Shown here: piece by piece, positions 36,461 to 45,503 of the stretch | How positions within the stretch are numbered: the stretch's first letter is position 1 | How the letters are laid out: each line of letters begins with the position of its first letter | Assembly (NCBI RefSeq): GCF_028618555.1 | Contig: NZ_JAQITD010000003.1 | Location: 1-64,000 of the forward strand | DNA from: Bartonella sp. CM31XJBT | Lineage (GTDB): Bacteria > Pseudomonadota > Alphaproteobacteria > Rhizobiales > Rhizobiaceae | DNA: 64,000 nucleotides | Direction: 5' to 3' | Notes under the pieces: generated by a model | Databases searched by the model: none | What the model saw: the letters and a program-made list of their open reading frames with translations, nothing else | Told to the model about the DNA's origin: nothing | Position numbers and translations under genes: made by a program

Positions 36461-36829
36461 ATGCGAGCCAAAAATCTTGATAACGACATTTTCATTGGCA
36501 AAAAAATTCGTTTGAGACGAAAAATGCTAAAAATGTCTCAAAAAACATTAGGTCAACATTTAGGTGTTACTTTCCAACAAATCCAGAAATATGAAAACGG
36601 CTTAAATCGTGTCAGCGCAGGGCGTTTAAAAGAAATTGCCGATATCTTAAATGTTCCACTTGTTTTTTTCTATGCGGACACCTCAGCAAAACAACAGCCC
36701 CCATACCCTCATGATGAAATCGCATCAAGTACAGAAGAATACCTGCTGCTCAAAAGATTTAGAGTTCTAACCTCGATAAAACAAAGAGCCATTTTACAAT
36801 TACTCTCTGATCAAAATGAAAGCTTTTAA
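36461..36829 (+). CDS. XRE-family regulator (Trp-like), copy 3
   Basis: A 122-residue paralog (MRAKNLDNDIFIGKKIRLRR ... QQIQKYENGLNRVSAG) with the helix-turn-helix at about 10-65. The tail is QRAILQLLSDQNESF. ATG 36461 follows the GGAGGGGG site; in-frame codons upstream run through the leader and are not coding. It is intact and behind its own leader. Confidence 0.9.
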   Translation: MRAKNLDNDIFIGKKIRLRRKMLKMSQKTLGQHLGVTFQQIQKYENGLNRVSAGRLKEIADILNVPLVFFYADTSAKQQPPYPHDEIASSTEEYLLLKRFRVLTSIKQRAILQLLSDQNESF

Positions 36830-36989
36830 CATCATGACATAGAGCACTACACTCTCTGTTCTTAACTTGCCTCCCATCCCTCAAAGGACAGAAGCCCCTT
36901 CCCTATCCGGTTGGGAAACAATCCGTCTTCTCAGAACAGAACTCTTTTAGCTTCCCATTTTATGTGGTTCATTTCACAAGATTATCCGG

Positions 36990-37110
36990 ACAAGCTCCCT
37001 CAAATATTCACCACACACTCTCATAAAAACATCACATGTGCAAAATTTGATACCTTATAGCACCACACCTCAAACGATAGTATTTTACAGCAAACAGGAT
37101 AAGCATTCAT
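36990..37110. repeat. Dispersed intergenic repeat R2, copy 2
   Basis: Shares CTCAAATATTCACCACAC, ATACCTTATAGCACCACACC and TCAAACGATAGTATTTTACAG with copies at 16960-17120 and 57600-57745. The flanks (36830-36989 and 37111-37443) hold nothing recognised. Confidence 0.5.
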
Positions 37111-37443
37111 ACGTATTTAAAAAAAGACATCCCTCAAAAAGCAATGCTTGAAAATTTTTTTGATCAATCTGGAATAACACTTAACACATCATTTTATAAT
37201 GGTGATAGAGGACATGATCTTAACATGCAAACGCAAAAAATTGCTTTTTTACCATAATCACTAAAAGCAGCTGTTTATTAAAATATACGCCACCAGAAGC
37301 ACTTCAAACAGCCTTTACAGCTGAAACCATTATTCATTGATTAGATACCGATATGTTGTTAATGTGCTATGCGTAAAGTTGCTCTTATTTCTGGAAGAGG
37401 AGCTTTGCAAATAAAGAGCAACAATAAGTAAGGGGAATTAAAG

Positions 37444-37842
37444 ATGTTAAAATATTTATTGCTGTCACCGGTTGTGTTGGTGGCTGGTTGCGCATCTGTA
37501 GGCAGTTATTCATCAAATTATGTTGATCAAAGTCTTACAAAGCGTCAGGCACAATTAGTTGCTAACAAATTTATTAGCGGTAACAAAGGGTTTTTACCAC
37601 CAGCTACAACCACACTTCTTATAAAGAAAAATAATACAGCAGACAGCTTTACTCCTTTATTTATCAATCTGTTGCGACGGAATGGATATAATGTGATCTA
37701 TACAGATCAACCTCAAAAGCAACAAAACATGGGTGTGAATTTGAGGTATAGAATAAGATTAAATAGTAGCACTATAGTGTCTCTTTTTCAGTATAACGTG
37801 AACGGAGAGCCGCGTTCTTATATAAATACTCAGCCCAGATGA
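37444..37842 (+). CDS. TrbH-like conjugal transfer lipoprotein (orphan)
   Basis: A 132-residue lipoprotein with signal sequence and lipobox VLVAGC (Cys 16). After that it resembles TrbH: YVDQSLTKRQAQLVANKFI, LPPATTTLLIKKNNTADSFTPLFINLLRRNGYNVI. TrbH is an outer-membrane lipoprotein of Trb conjugation systems. No other trb gene is nearby, so it is either a relic of an integrated element or co-opted. GAATTAAAG precedes the ATG, and AAGGGG lies 10 bases before. Confidence 0.65.
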   Translation: MLKYLLLSPVVLVAGCASVGSYSSNYVDQSLTKRQAQLVANKFISGNKGFLPPATTTLLIKKNNTADSFTPLFINLLRRNGYNVIYTDQPQKQQNMGVNLRYRIRLNSSTIVSLFQYNVNGEPRSYINTQPR

Positions 37843-38036
37843 ACCCGCTATTTAATGTAAACATACTCTATATTTTACACGTAAAGACTTAAAAGCTCTT
37901 GCGAAAGGCAAAGAGATTTGCACCTCAATAAAAAACCTCATTTTTAGCCAGAGTGGATAAATTTTATTATAGATTGTGACAATACAAAATAGTGTAAATT
38001 ATAGCTTTGAGATTTAAGAAAAGAAGAATACTAAAA

Positions 38037-38172
38037 ATAATGAAAATGCCCCACACCCTAGTGAATTGTTACGCGAAGATGTAAATGCAAAACTTGGACT
38101 ATCTGTGATTGCAGCAGCTGAAGAGTTTTCTATATCCCGTGTAGCATTTTCTAGGGTCTTGGTAAAATCCTT
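38037..38172 (+). pseudogene. HigA-type antitoxin fragment
   Basis: Reads NNENAPHPSELLREDVNAKLGLS then AAEEFSISRVAFSRVL, aligning with the first half of higA at 5121-5366, but on plus. It ends where xre-pseudogene sequence begins. Confidence 0.65.
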
Positions 38173-38580
38173 ACAACGACATTTTCAGTGGCAAATTCAT
38201 TGGCAAAAAAAATTCGTTTGAGACGAAAAATGCTAAAAATGTCTCAAACAACTTTAGGTTAACATTTAGGTGTTACTTTCCAACAAATCCAGAAATATGA
38301 AAACGGCTTAAATCGTGTCAGCGCAGGGCGCTTAAAAGAAATGGCCGATATCTCAAATGTTCTACTTTCCTTTTTCTATGCTGATATCTTAACAAAACAA
38401 CAGCCCCCGTACTCTCATGATGAAATCGCATCAAGTACAGAAAAATACCTGCTTTTAAAAAAATTTAGAATCCTAACCTCGATAAAACAGAAAGCCTTTT
38501 TACAGCTGATCTCTGATAAGAATACAAACGAACACCCCGCGATAACACACACCACGCTCTATCCCATGAGACACTCATAA
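38173..38580 (+). pseudogene. Decayed xre (Trp-like) gene, copy 5
   Basis: Matches the intact xre genes from the DNDIF codons onward. It has an insertion in the IGKKI region, an in-frame stop (GGTTAACATTTAGG instead of GGTCAACATTTAGG) and a frameshift. The 3' half is open from 38341 (MADISNVLLSFFYADI, YLLLKKFRILTSIKQKAFLQL). It has no leader, and a higA fragment replaces it. Confidence 0.8.
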
Positions 38581-39010
38581 TAAACTCCGTATTCACATAT
38601 TCTTAATTAAAAACACCTCATGGTTTTAGGGAACTTATATCATTACCATCAATTATATCATTGCCATCAATGATGATATTTTACGACACAACGGGATAAA
38701 TTTCCCCAAAAATTCTAAAAAATTTTTGTGCAAATTTTTAAAAAGCTTGCGTCTGAGCGCTTTTTATGGTCTTGCAAAGAACTGAAAAGCAAAAATACAT
38801 AAAGGTCCTTTTTTACTTAAGCTTTTCTCTTTGCAAAAAGCAGGAGAAAGCCCATAAAGAGCACACAGGACCATGAGAGAGCCGCAAGGTTAATCAAAGG
38901 GATTTTAGCCCGAAAATAACAAAAGAGCTTGACTGTTAAAGGCAGCAAAGAAAAGCGCCATAAAGACAACAAGAGAGTTCTTTTTGCAAGAATAGAATTG
39001 GATAGAAACG
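38581..39010. other. Intergenic upstream of efp
   Basis: Presumed efp promoter region. No feature recognised except an A-rich stretch and a hairpin-like CTTTTCTCTTTGCAAAAAGCAGG near 38820. Confidence 0.35.
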
Positions 39011-39586
39011 ATGAAAATTAATGGCAATGAAATTCGCCCTGGTAATGTGATCGAACATCAAGGAAGTTTATGGGTTGCAGTTAAATGCAACGCTGTAAAA
39101 CCAGGAAAAGGTGGTGCATTTAACCAAGTTGAAATGAAAAATTTGATTGATGGTACAAAACTTAATGAACGATTTCGCGCTGCTGAGACCGTTGAACGCG
39201 TGCGCCTTGAACAAAAGGATTTCACATTTCTTTATCAACAAGGGGATGCTTTGGTCTTTATGGATTCAGAATCTTATGAACAACTTGAACTTCAAAAGGA
39301 TTTTGTTGGTGAACGTGCTGCGTTTCTCCAAGATGGGATGACCGTCACAGTTGAACTTTATCAAGAAAAGCCTATTGGCATCTCACTTCCTGATCAAGTT
39401 GCTGTCACGATTGCGGAAGCCGATCCTGCCATCAAAGGACAAACGGTTACCTCCTCTTATAAACCCGCCATTCTTGAAAACGGGATTCGTATTCTTGTTC
39501 CCCCCTTTATGAATGCTGGTGAACGTATCATTGTAGACACCAATGAGTTGATTTATTTGCGTCGTGCAAATGAAAAAGATAAATAA
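39011..39586 (+). CDS. efp: Elongation factor P
   Basis: A 191-residue protein with three KOW/OB beta-barrel domains. The modified-lysine loop is VKPGKGGAF (Lys about 33) and the C-terminal signature is [19 protein letters not shown] rescues ribosomes stalled on consecutive prolines; yebC in this window has a related role. ATG 39011 is preceded by GGATAGAAACG. It is followed after 11 bases by suhB. Confidence 0.97.
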   Translation: MKINGNEIRPGNVIEHQGSLWVAVKCNAVKPGKGGAFNQVEMKNLIDGTKLNERFRAAETVERVRLEQKDFTFLYQQGDALVFMDSESYEQLELQKDFVGERAAFLQDGMTVTVELYQEKPIGISLPDQVAVTIAEADPAIKGQTVTSSYKPAILENGIRILVPPFMNAGERIIVDTNELIYLRRANEKDK

Positions 39587-39597
39587 AGGAATAAAAA

Positions 39598-40389
39598 ATG
39601 GCCCATTCTGCAGTCATGAATGTCATGGTGCAAGCTGCAATGAAAGCAGGACGCTCGTTGGTACGTGATTACGGTGAAGTGCAAAATTTGCAAGTGTCTT
39701 TGAAAGGACCAGCAGATTATGTCAGCCAAGCAGATCGCAAAGCGGAAAAAATTATTTTCAATGAATTAAGCAAAGCGCGCCCCAAATTTGGTTTTCTGAT
39801 GGAAGAGTCAGAAGAAATCATTGGCGAAGATTCACAACACCGTTTTATTGTTGACCCTTTAGATGGCACCACAAATTTTCTCCATGGCATTCCTTTTTTT
39901 GCTGTTTCCATTGCCTTAGAAAGCCAAGGGAAAATCGTTGGTGGTGTCATTTACAATCCCGTGAATGATGAACTCTTCACCGCAGAACGCGGGTGTGGTG
40001 CTTTTTTCAATGACCGCCGCTGTCGCGTTTCTGCACGGCGCAGACTAGAAGATTGTGTCATTGCCACAGGCATGCCTCATTTTGGTCGCCCAAATCATGG
40101 AGCCTATCTTATTGAATTACGTAATGTGATGGCAGAAGTTGCCGGACTTCGCCGTTTTGGTGCTGCTGCTCTTGATTTAGCTTATGTTGCTGCTGGAAGA
40201 ACCGATGGCTTTTGGGAAGATAACCTGCAAATTTGGGATATGGCTGCTGGAATACTGATGGTTCGTGAAGCAGGTGGTTTTGTCACCGATAAAGAAGGCG
40301 GTAGCGATATATTCCGCAAAAAAAATATCATTGCCGGCAATGAACACATTCGCCTAAAATTAGAAAAAACCCTCAAAAAAGGCATTTAA
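39598..40389 (+). CDS. suhB: Inositol-1-monophosphatase family (SuhB)
   Basis: A 263-residue sugar/inositol phosphatase. Metal-binding motifs: LMEESEEI (about 64), VDPLDGTTNFLHGIPFFAVSIAL (about 84-106) and WDMAAGILMVREAGG (about 214). SuhB-type proteins also act in rRNA transcription antitermination in enterics. AAAGGAATAAAAA precedes ATG 39598. It is co-directional with efp and probably co-transcribed. A decayed tandem copy lies downstream. Confidence 0.95.
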   Translation: MAHSAVMNVMVQAAMKAGRSLVRDYGEVQNLQVSLKGPADYVSQADRKAEKIIFNELSKARPKFGFLMEESEEIIGEDSQHRFIVDPLDGTTNFLHGIPFFAVSIALESQGKIVGGVIYNPVNDELFTAERGCGAFFNDRRCRVSARRRLEDCVIATGMPHFGRPNHGAYLIELRNVMAEVAGLRRFGAAALDLAYVAAGRTDGFWEDNLQIWDMAAGILMVREAGGFVTDKEGGSDIFRKKNIIAGNEHIRLKLEKTLKKGI

Positions 40390-40404
40390 ACCTCAGAAAA
40401 GATC

Positions 40405-41090
40405 TAGCAGATTACGTCAGCCAAGCAGATCGCAAAGCGGAAAAAATTATTTTCAATGAATTAAGCAAAGCGCGCCTCAAATTTGGTTTTCTGATGGAAG
40501 AGTCAGAAGAAATCATTGGCGAAGATTCACAACACCGTTTTATTATTGACCCTTTGAGATGGCACCACAAATTTTCTCCATGGCATTCCCTTTTTTGCTG
40601 TTTCCATTGCCTTAGAAAGCCAAGGGAAAATCGTTGGTGGTGTCATTTACAATCCCGTGAATGATGAACTCTTCACCGCACAACGCGGGTGTGGTGTTTT
40701 TTTCAATGACCGACGCTGTCGCGTTTCTGCACGGCGTAGACTAGAAGATTGTGTCATTGCCACGGGAAATGCCTCATTTTGGTCGTCCAAATCATGGAAC
40801 CTATCTTATTGAATTACGCAATATAATGATGGAAGTTGCCAAACTTCGCCGTTTTGGTGCTGCTGCTCTCGAATTTAGCTTATGTCGCCGCAGAAAAAAC
40901 CGATGGTTTTTGGGGAGATAACCTGCAAATTTGGGATATGGCTGCTGGAATACTGATGGTTCGTGAAGCAGGTGGTTTTGTCACCGATAAAGAAAGCGGT
41001 AGCGATATATTTCGCAAAAAAAATATCATTGCCGGCAATGAACACATTCGCCTAAAATTAGAAAAAACCCTCAAAAAAGGCTTAAACTTT
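40405..41090 (+). pseudogene. Tandem copy of suhB lacking the first 38 codons, frameshifted
   Basis: It matches 39712-40389 from GATTATGTCAGCCAAGC on. Indels break the frame at TTTGAGATGGC, at GGGAAATGCC and at CTCGAATTTAG. The last 80 codons remain open (LAYVAAEKTDGFWGDN ... LKLEKTLKKG). Confidence 0.9.
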
Positions 41091-41581
41091 ATAGTCTTTT
41101 AAAAAGCCCCTTAAAATCAGTCCCCCTCCTTAGAATTTTATAAAATCCGAAAAAAGCAATGTAGAGAAAGGATTTTCAACTTTCTTTACAGACACAATAG
41201 AAAATGATGAATGAAACACCATCACCAATCATCAAGCCCCCATCCCCCCTAAAGATGCAATTATAGCTTAGCCAATGTTATTAAAGCTGATGTTTTTCTC
41301 AATCCCCCTGCAAACAAACTGAAAAAGGCAATAAACACAAATCCCATCATAACAAAACGCCACAAGAAGCAATTATCGTCCCCAAAGCAAGAACACAGTC
41401 TATTTACTCCTCAATATATGCTCTTTACAGTGCGCTATCCATTGATCGAAAATCTCCTCTCTCATAAAAGCTGCCGCATATGTTTAAGAGTTTTCACTCT
41501 TTTCCACCACTACATAATAGCAGAAATTTCAGAAAAACCACTGATTCAGTGGGCTGTTCTCTACCCCTTTATTCAACCGTT
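41091..41581. other. Intergenic, convergent with the coiled-coil gene
   Basis: No gene, RNA or known repeat recognised. Confidence 0.35.
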
Positions 41582-43303
41582 TTACAAATAGTTTATCAAA
41601 TGCCGACGACATTTATAATAATGAAAATCTTTGTTTTCCAAAATTGCTTTCTGCATTTCACTTGCAAGCTGCTCTTTATCTTTTTCAACAACCTCTTTCA
41701 GCGCCTTTACCTTCTCATTACCGAAGATAATTTTTAATTTTTCTTTTAACTTTTTTTCCTCAACAAGCTTCTCCCAAAAGATCAATCGGTTATCGCATTT
41801 CTCATTTGATGATTTCATCCACTCTTTAACGCCTAATTTGTAAGCTTCTTCAAATGTTGGATTCCCTTCAACAATGGAAAGCTTTTTTGCTCTATTTGTG
41901 TCATTCTCTTTACAAGTATTGATTACATCTCTAACTGTGACAGAATGGCAACCATTATCAAAGGCAACATAGCCTTTTTTCACTGTTTTAATAAGCTTCT
42001 TATAGTAAATGAAAGTTTCTCTTGCCTCCTTATAATCACTGGAAATATCACACAACAACAACAACACATTCTTTTTACAATATAATAATAAAGTACACTC
42101 ACCAGACCAAGATTCCGAAAGCTTTAGCATTTTCTCTATCTCTTTGTGTTCTATACTTATAGATATGTGGTCCCACAAAGTATCTGTAAATTTTTTCTTT
42201 TCATCCTCCCCTGTAAAGTTTTCCTTTTGGTGCTGTTTGCATTCAGCTGTAATCATATCATCAAGAACATATAACCACCAATGAAGTAATAACATTGTAG
42301 GTTGACTCCGTTTTTTTTTCGTAAGAGGATCTACAAACTTTTGCAGAGTTATTCCATTCCTTCTCATTAATCGCACTGCTTTTATAAAAAATTTCCTAAA
42401 ATACGAGGTATCCAAGAGACTACATATTTTTTTGTAATGTTCATAAGTAAGTTTTTTTCCAAGTGCTTGCTTGTACAATAAACGCACTTTGTGATCCCCT
42501 CGAACACAAATATCCTTTACCAATGGAAGCCGATCTCCACTGAATTTCATATCTTCCCTAGGATTTTTTATCCCCAGTACGTCTCTTTCCCATAGCCTTA
42601 CTCCCTCATCCCATTGTTTCAACCATTCCTGCGATACTTTTTGAGTTTTTTTAACAAGCCTTTGTTCCCCTTGTGCAATAATATCTTGATATCCAGCGCA
42701 CTCTTGCTCTTTTCGCTCAAGTTGGTCAGTCAATTGAAGACACTTCTGTTCCCCTTGTGCAATAATATCTTGATATCCAACGCATTCTTGCTCTTTTCGC
42801 TCAAGTTGGTCAGTCAATTGAAGACACTTCTGTTCCCCTTGTGCAATAATATCTTTATGTTCAGCGCACTCTTGCTTTTTTTGCTCAAGTTGTTCAGTCA
42901 ATTGAAGACACTTCTGTTCCCATTGTGCAATAATATCTTGATATCCAACGCAATCTTGCTCTTTTTGCTCAAGTTGGTCAGTCAATTGAAGACACTTCTG
43001 TTCCCCTTGTGCAATAATATCTTTATGTTCAGCGCACTCTTGCTTTTTTTGCTCAAGTTGTTCAGTTAAATGCTTGTTCTGATAAATTGCCAATGCAAGC
43101 ATTAAGCTTCCCCCACAACACACTATCATTGCCAAACCGAACAAAAAATCCACTGAGTATCCCGAATACCACGACTTCCCCATCCATATGATGCAGAAAA
43201 TCATAACGCCGCATCTTACACTCCCACATTTTTTCCCCCATTTCCAAATGACCTTAATTATAGCTATTATGAAAGCTATTGCCAATTTTATGTCTTCTTC
43301 CAT
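41582..43303 (-). CDS. Membrane-anchored coiled-coil protein with 28-residue repeats, unknown function
   Basis: 573 residues. Two or three N-terminal membrane segments (about 6-20, 31-44, 52-75) are followed by a coiled coil made of five 28-residue repeats (about 76-215). Each repeat begins LTEQLEQKKQECAEHKD or LTDQLERKEQEC, followed by IIAQGEQKCLQ. Each unit carries two cysteines. After that comes a C-terminal region of about 355 residues (DVLGIKNPREDMKFSGDRLP, YKKICSLLDTSYFRKFF, KLGVKEWMKSSNEKCDN) that I do not recognise. Its neighbours (suhB pseudogene, repeats) give no functional hint. It may be an accessory gene of mobile origin. Confidence 0.7.
   Translation of the reverse strand: MEEDIKLAIAFIIAIIKVIWKWGKKCGSVRCGVMIFCIIWMGKSWYSGYSVDFLFGLAMIVCCGGSLMLALAIYQNKHLTEQLEQKKQECAEHKDIIAQGEQKCLQLTDQLEQKEQDCVGYQDIIAQWEQKCLQLTEQLEQKKQECAEHKDIIAQGEQKCLQLTDQLERKEQECVGYQDIIAQGEQKCLQLTDQLERKEQECAGYQDIIAQGEQRLVKKTQKVSQEWLKQWDEGVRLWERDVLGIKNPREDMKFSGDRLPLVKDICVRGDHKVRLLYKQALGKKLTYEHYKKICSLLDTSYFRKFFIKAVRLMRRNGITLQKFVDPLTKKKRSQPTMLLLHWWLYVLDDMITAECKQHQKENFTGEDEKKKFTDTLWDHISISIEHKEIEKMLKLSESWSGECTLLLYCKKNVLLLLCDISSDYKEARETFIYYKKLIKTVKKGYVAFDNGCHSVTVRDVINTCKENDTNRAKKLSIVEGNPTFEEAYKLGVKEWMKSSNEKCDNRLIFWEKLVEEKKLKEKLKIIFGNEKVKALKEVVEKDKEQLASEMQKAILENKDFHYYKCRRHLINYL
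42660..43075 (-). repeat. Tandem 84-bp coding repeats (five copies)
   Basis: Encodes the 28-residue coiled-coil units of the gene at 41582-43303. Alternating types AEHKD and GYQD suggest duplication of a two-unit block. Confidence 0.9.
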
Positions 43304-43662
43304 TCTTGCTCTCTTTTATTCCCACCAATATTTAACGCAGCTCTTTTATCGATCCCTCGATATTGTATCATTATGTGTACATATGATTTGAAAATAACTA
43401 CATATTATATTTTAATAAAAACAATACACAAAATATAGATATTTTTTCTGGTAAAATAAAACAATTTGTATTTAATTGTACTGCTCTAATGATTTATGCA
43501 CTTTTAAGAAGAGCTTTATAATTCTTAAAATGCACTCCCACAATATTGGTTCAAAGTACTCAAAAGCCTAACACAGCAAAACATGGCTGCGTGCTCACCT
43601 TGTTTTATAAAATTGATAAAAAGCGTCTTTCTACTCATTTATCGGCTCTTTTTTAGTAAAGC
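43304..43662. other. Intergenic upstream of the coiled-coil gene
   Basis: AT-rich, promoter side of the minus-strand gene; nothing else recognised. Confidence 0.3.
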
Positions 43663-43893
43663 GACATCATCATACACTTTCCTAATCCCCTCAATATTAC
43701 TACAGCCCCTAAAACTTGAGACGCTTCATGAAGAAGACTTATTCTTTCTTTAAGTATTTTTACTTCACGCGAGCTCTCTCTGCTTGGTATATGCAAGAGA
43801 CATGGTTTTGACTAATGCAACATAATCAAATTTGAAACGAGAAATTCCATGTAAGATCTTTCATGAAAAACAATGAGTTATCATTATAAATCA
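43663..43893 (-). repeat. Dispersed repeat R1 (reverse orientation)
   Basis: Reverse-complement R1: ends ATTATAAATCAACGTG (TTGATTTATAAT on minus); contains CTCAATATTACTACAGCCCC. Together with 43894-44164 it is the mirror of 47295-47797. Confidence 0.65.
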
Positions 43894-44164
43894 ACGTGAC
43901 AGTGCTGTTATAAAGAGAACTCCTCGCTCATCTTAATAGTCCATAGCGATTTAACTGGATATCGTTTTATATTCTATACACAGAAGTGTCTTTATAAAAA
44001 TACTTCATCTCAGGCAAAAAAAAAGAACAGCCTATTAAAAAAGAAAAACATCTCAATGCTTGCCTTTCTTTTTTCCATGAGAGTTTCAAATTGATAAGCC
44101 TGTCTGAAAAGAGTGCTGTTTATGCCCTTAAAAATACTGCTCTTGTATCAAGATCACTTACTCA
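43894..44164 (-). repeat. Inverted duplicate of the region 3' of the ABC gene
   Basis: The reverse complement matches 47295-47555 with few changes (GATACAAGAGCAGTAT, ACAGCACTCTTTTCAGACAG, AAGACACTTCTGTGTA). Confidence 0.85.
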
Positions 44165-44862
44165 GATGAGAATTGCAGTTTAGCCAAATGCGCATAAACA
44201 TTATTTTTTATAATGAGTTGTGTGTTCATTCTTCCACAAAAGCGCCTTTATCCATCACGAGAATACGATCAGCTTTTAAAATTGTTGCCAAACGATGTGC
44301 AATGACCAGGATTTAGGATTTTGTATCAATCCTTCTAAGGCATTTTGCACCAACTTTTCACTGTTTGCATCTAAAGCAAATCTTGCTTCATCAAGTAGCA
44401 AAATTTTGATTTATAATAATAATTCATTGTCTTGTATGTTGAATGAGAATCCCGAATACCGTAAGATTCTCTCATTTCAAACCTGTTCCATGGTGAACCA
44501 ATCAAAACCATGTCTTTTGCACGTACCAAGCGGAGAGAGCCCGCGTGAATAAAAAAAACTATTAAGAAAGGACTTAAAATGCCTATAATAAATTATCTCA
44601 AGTGCCAAGGGCTGTAGCAACATCCACGAGTTGGCAAATACAATGATGGTGCCGGCTTGCAACAAGAGGGCTGCATTTCTTAAAATCGCCCGTGCAATAC
44701 CGATGCGTTGTTTTTGCCCCCAGAAAGCATAGTACCACGTTCTTCTACTTGCGTATCAAAGACGTTTGGTAAAGCTTGAATAAATTCAAATACATTGGCA
44801 GCTTTAGAAGCGGCAAAAATTTCCTCTCCATGGGTATGTTCAGTTCCAAAAAAGAAGAAAAG
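44165..44862 (-). pseudogene. Inverted copy of the ABC transporter 3' end, interrupted by R1
   Basis: It matches the reverse complement of about 46840-47294. It covers the region from Gly-Thr-Glu (after the Q-loop) through the signature motif, Walker B and H-loop to the stop, with frameshifts (ACCAGGATTTAGG). It is split at 44401/44663 by a 261-bp R1 element. Confidence 0.85.
44402..44662 (+). mobile_element. R1 element inserted in ABC pseudogene
   Basis: Flanking pseudogene sequence joins as ...AAGTAG-CAA and CAA-GAGGG... around the element; the intact gene has the equivalent of a single site. This implies insertion with a 3-bp CAA target duplication (short, so not proof). No open frame or transposase. 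It contains GAGAATCCCGAATACCG and ends in GATGGTGCCGGCTTGCAA. Confidence 0.6.
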
Positions 44863-44924
44863 TTTGCAATTATTTTATTTCAAGTCTTTATACTCTAGGG
44901 AAGAAAGGATTTTTGCGTGTATTT

Positions 44925-45030
44925 CAAAATAATTTTTGAATTTAAAAAACGCAACCACAATGATTTATAGACCCATCTGTTTATGTCGGATGCGTTTTTG
45001 AATTAATATTTAAAGTGCACTCTTTGATAG
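44925..45030 (-). pseudogene. Decayed copy of the rpmE 3' half
   Basis: Patches match 45119-45215 (TTTTTGAATTTA, ACCACAATGATTTA, GGATGCGTTTTTGAATTAATAT). No frame. Confidence 0.6.
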
Positions 45031-45095
45031 GATCAAAAACTCATCGTTTGCAATCGTTTTGTTTAAAACCCTTGTACCCCATAAAAAGGAGGCTT

Positions 45096-45317
45096 TTACA
45101 TGCCAATATTACCAAAACGATTTTTGAATTTAGAAAGACGACCACCACGATCTACGAGCGTTTGGGAGCCACCTGTCCATGCCGGATGCGTTCTTGGATC
45201 AATATCTAGATTAAGAGTATCGCCTTCTTTTCCCCAAGTAGAGCGCGTCGTATATTGGGTTCCATCCGTCATAACAACGGTAATTTTGTGATAGTTGGGG
45301 TGAATATTCGCTTTCAT
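45096..45317 (-). CDS. rpmE: 50S ribosomal protein L31
   Basis: 73 residues: [21 protein letters not shown] ... HPAWTGG ... [11 protein letters not shown]. No CxxC zinc motif, so it is the C-minus form. Divergent from the ABC gene at 45504, as in many Rhizobiales. TTTGACGCATG-type upstream sequence carries AAAAGG just before the ATG. Confidence 0.97.
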   Translation of the reverse strand: MKANIHPNYHKITVVMTDGTQYTTRSTWGKEGDTLNLDIDPRTHPAWTGGSQTLVDRGGRLSKFKNRFGNIGM

Positions 45318-45503
45318 GCGTCAAACCTTTTGCGTTTATAGAATGAAATAGCACTTGCTTGTTTTTTTAAGTGCACTTCCTTTGTCTTTTTGATACATTG
45401 ATTAAAGTATTTATTCCTATAACTGAGCACGCATCAAAAAACAAGTGTTCAAGATACATCATTGTATCAAGTGTTACAAATCCAATACAGTGAGCAAAAT
45501 TTT

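Noticed and set aside
42660-43075. Possible CRISPR array or non-coding tandem repeat
   Set aside because: 84-bp units keep the reading frame of a coiled coil and have no spacers.
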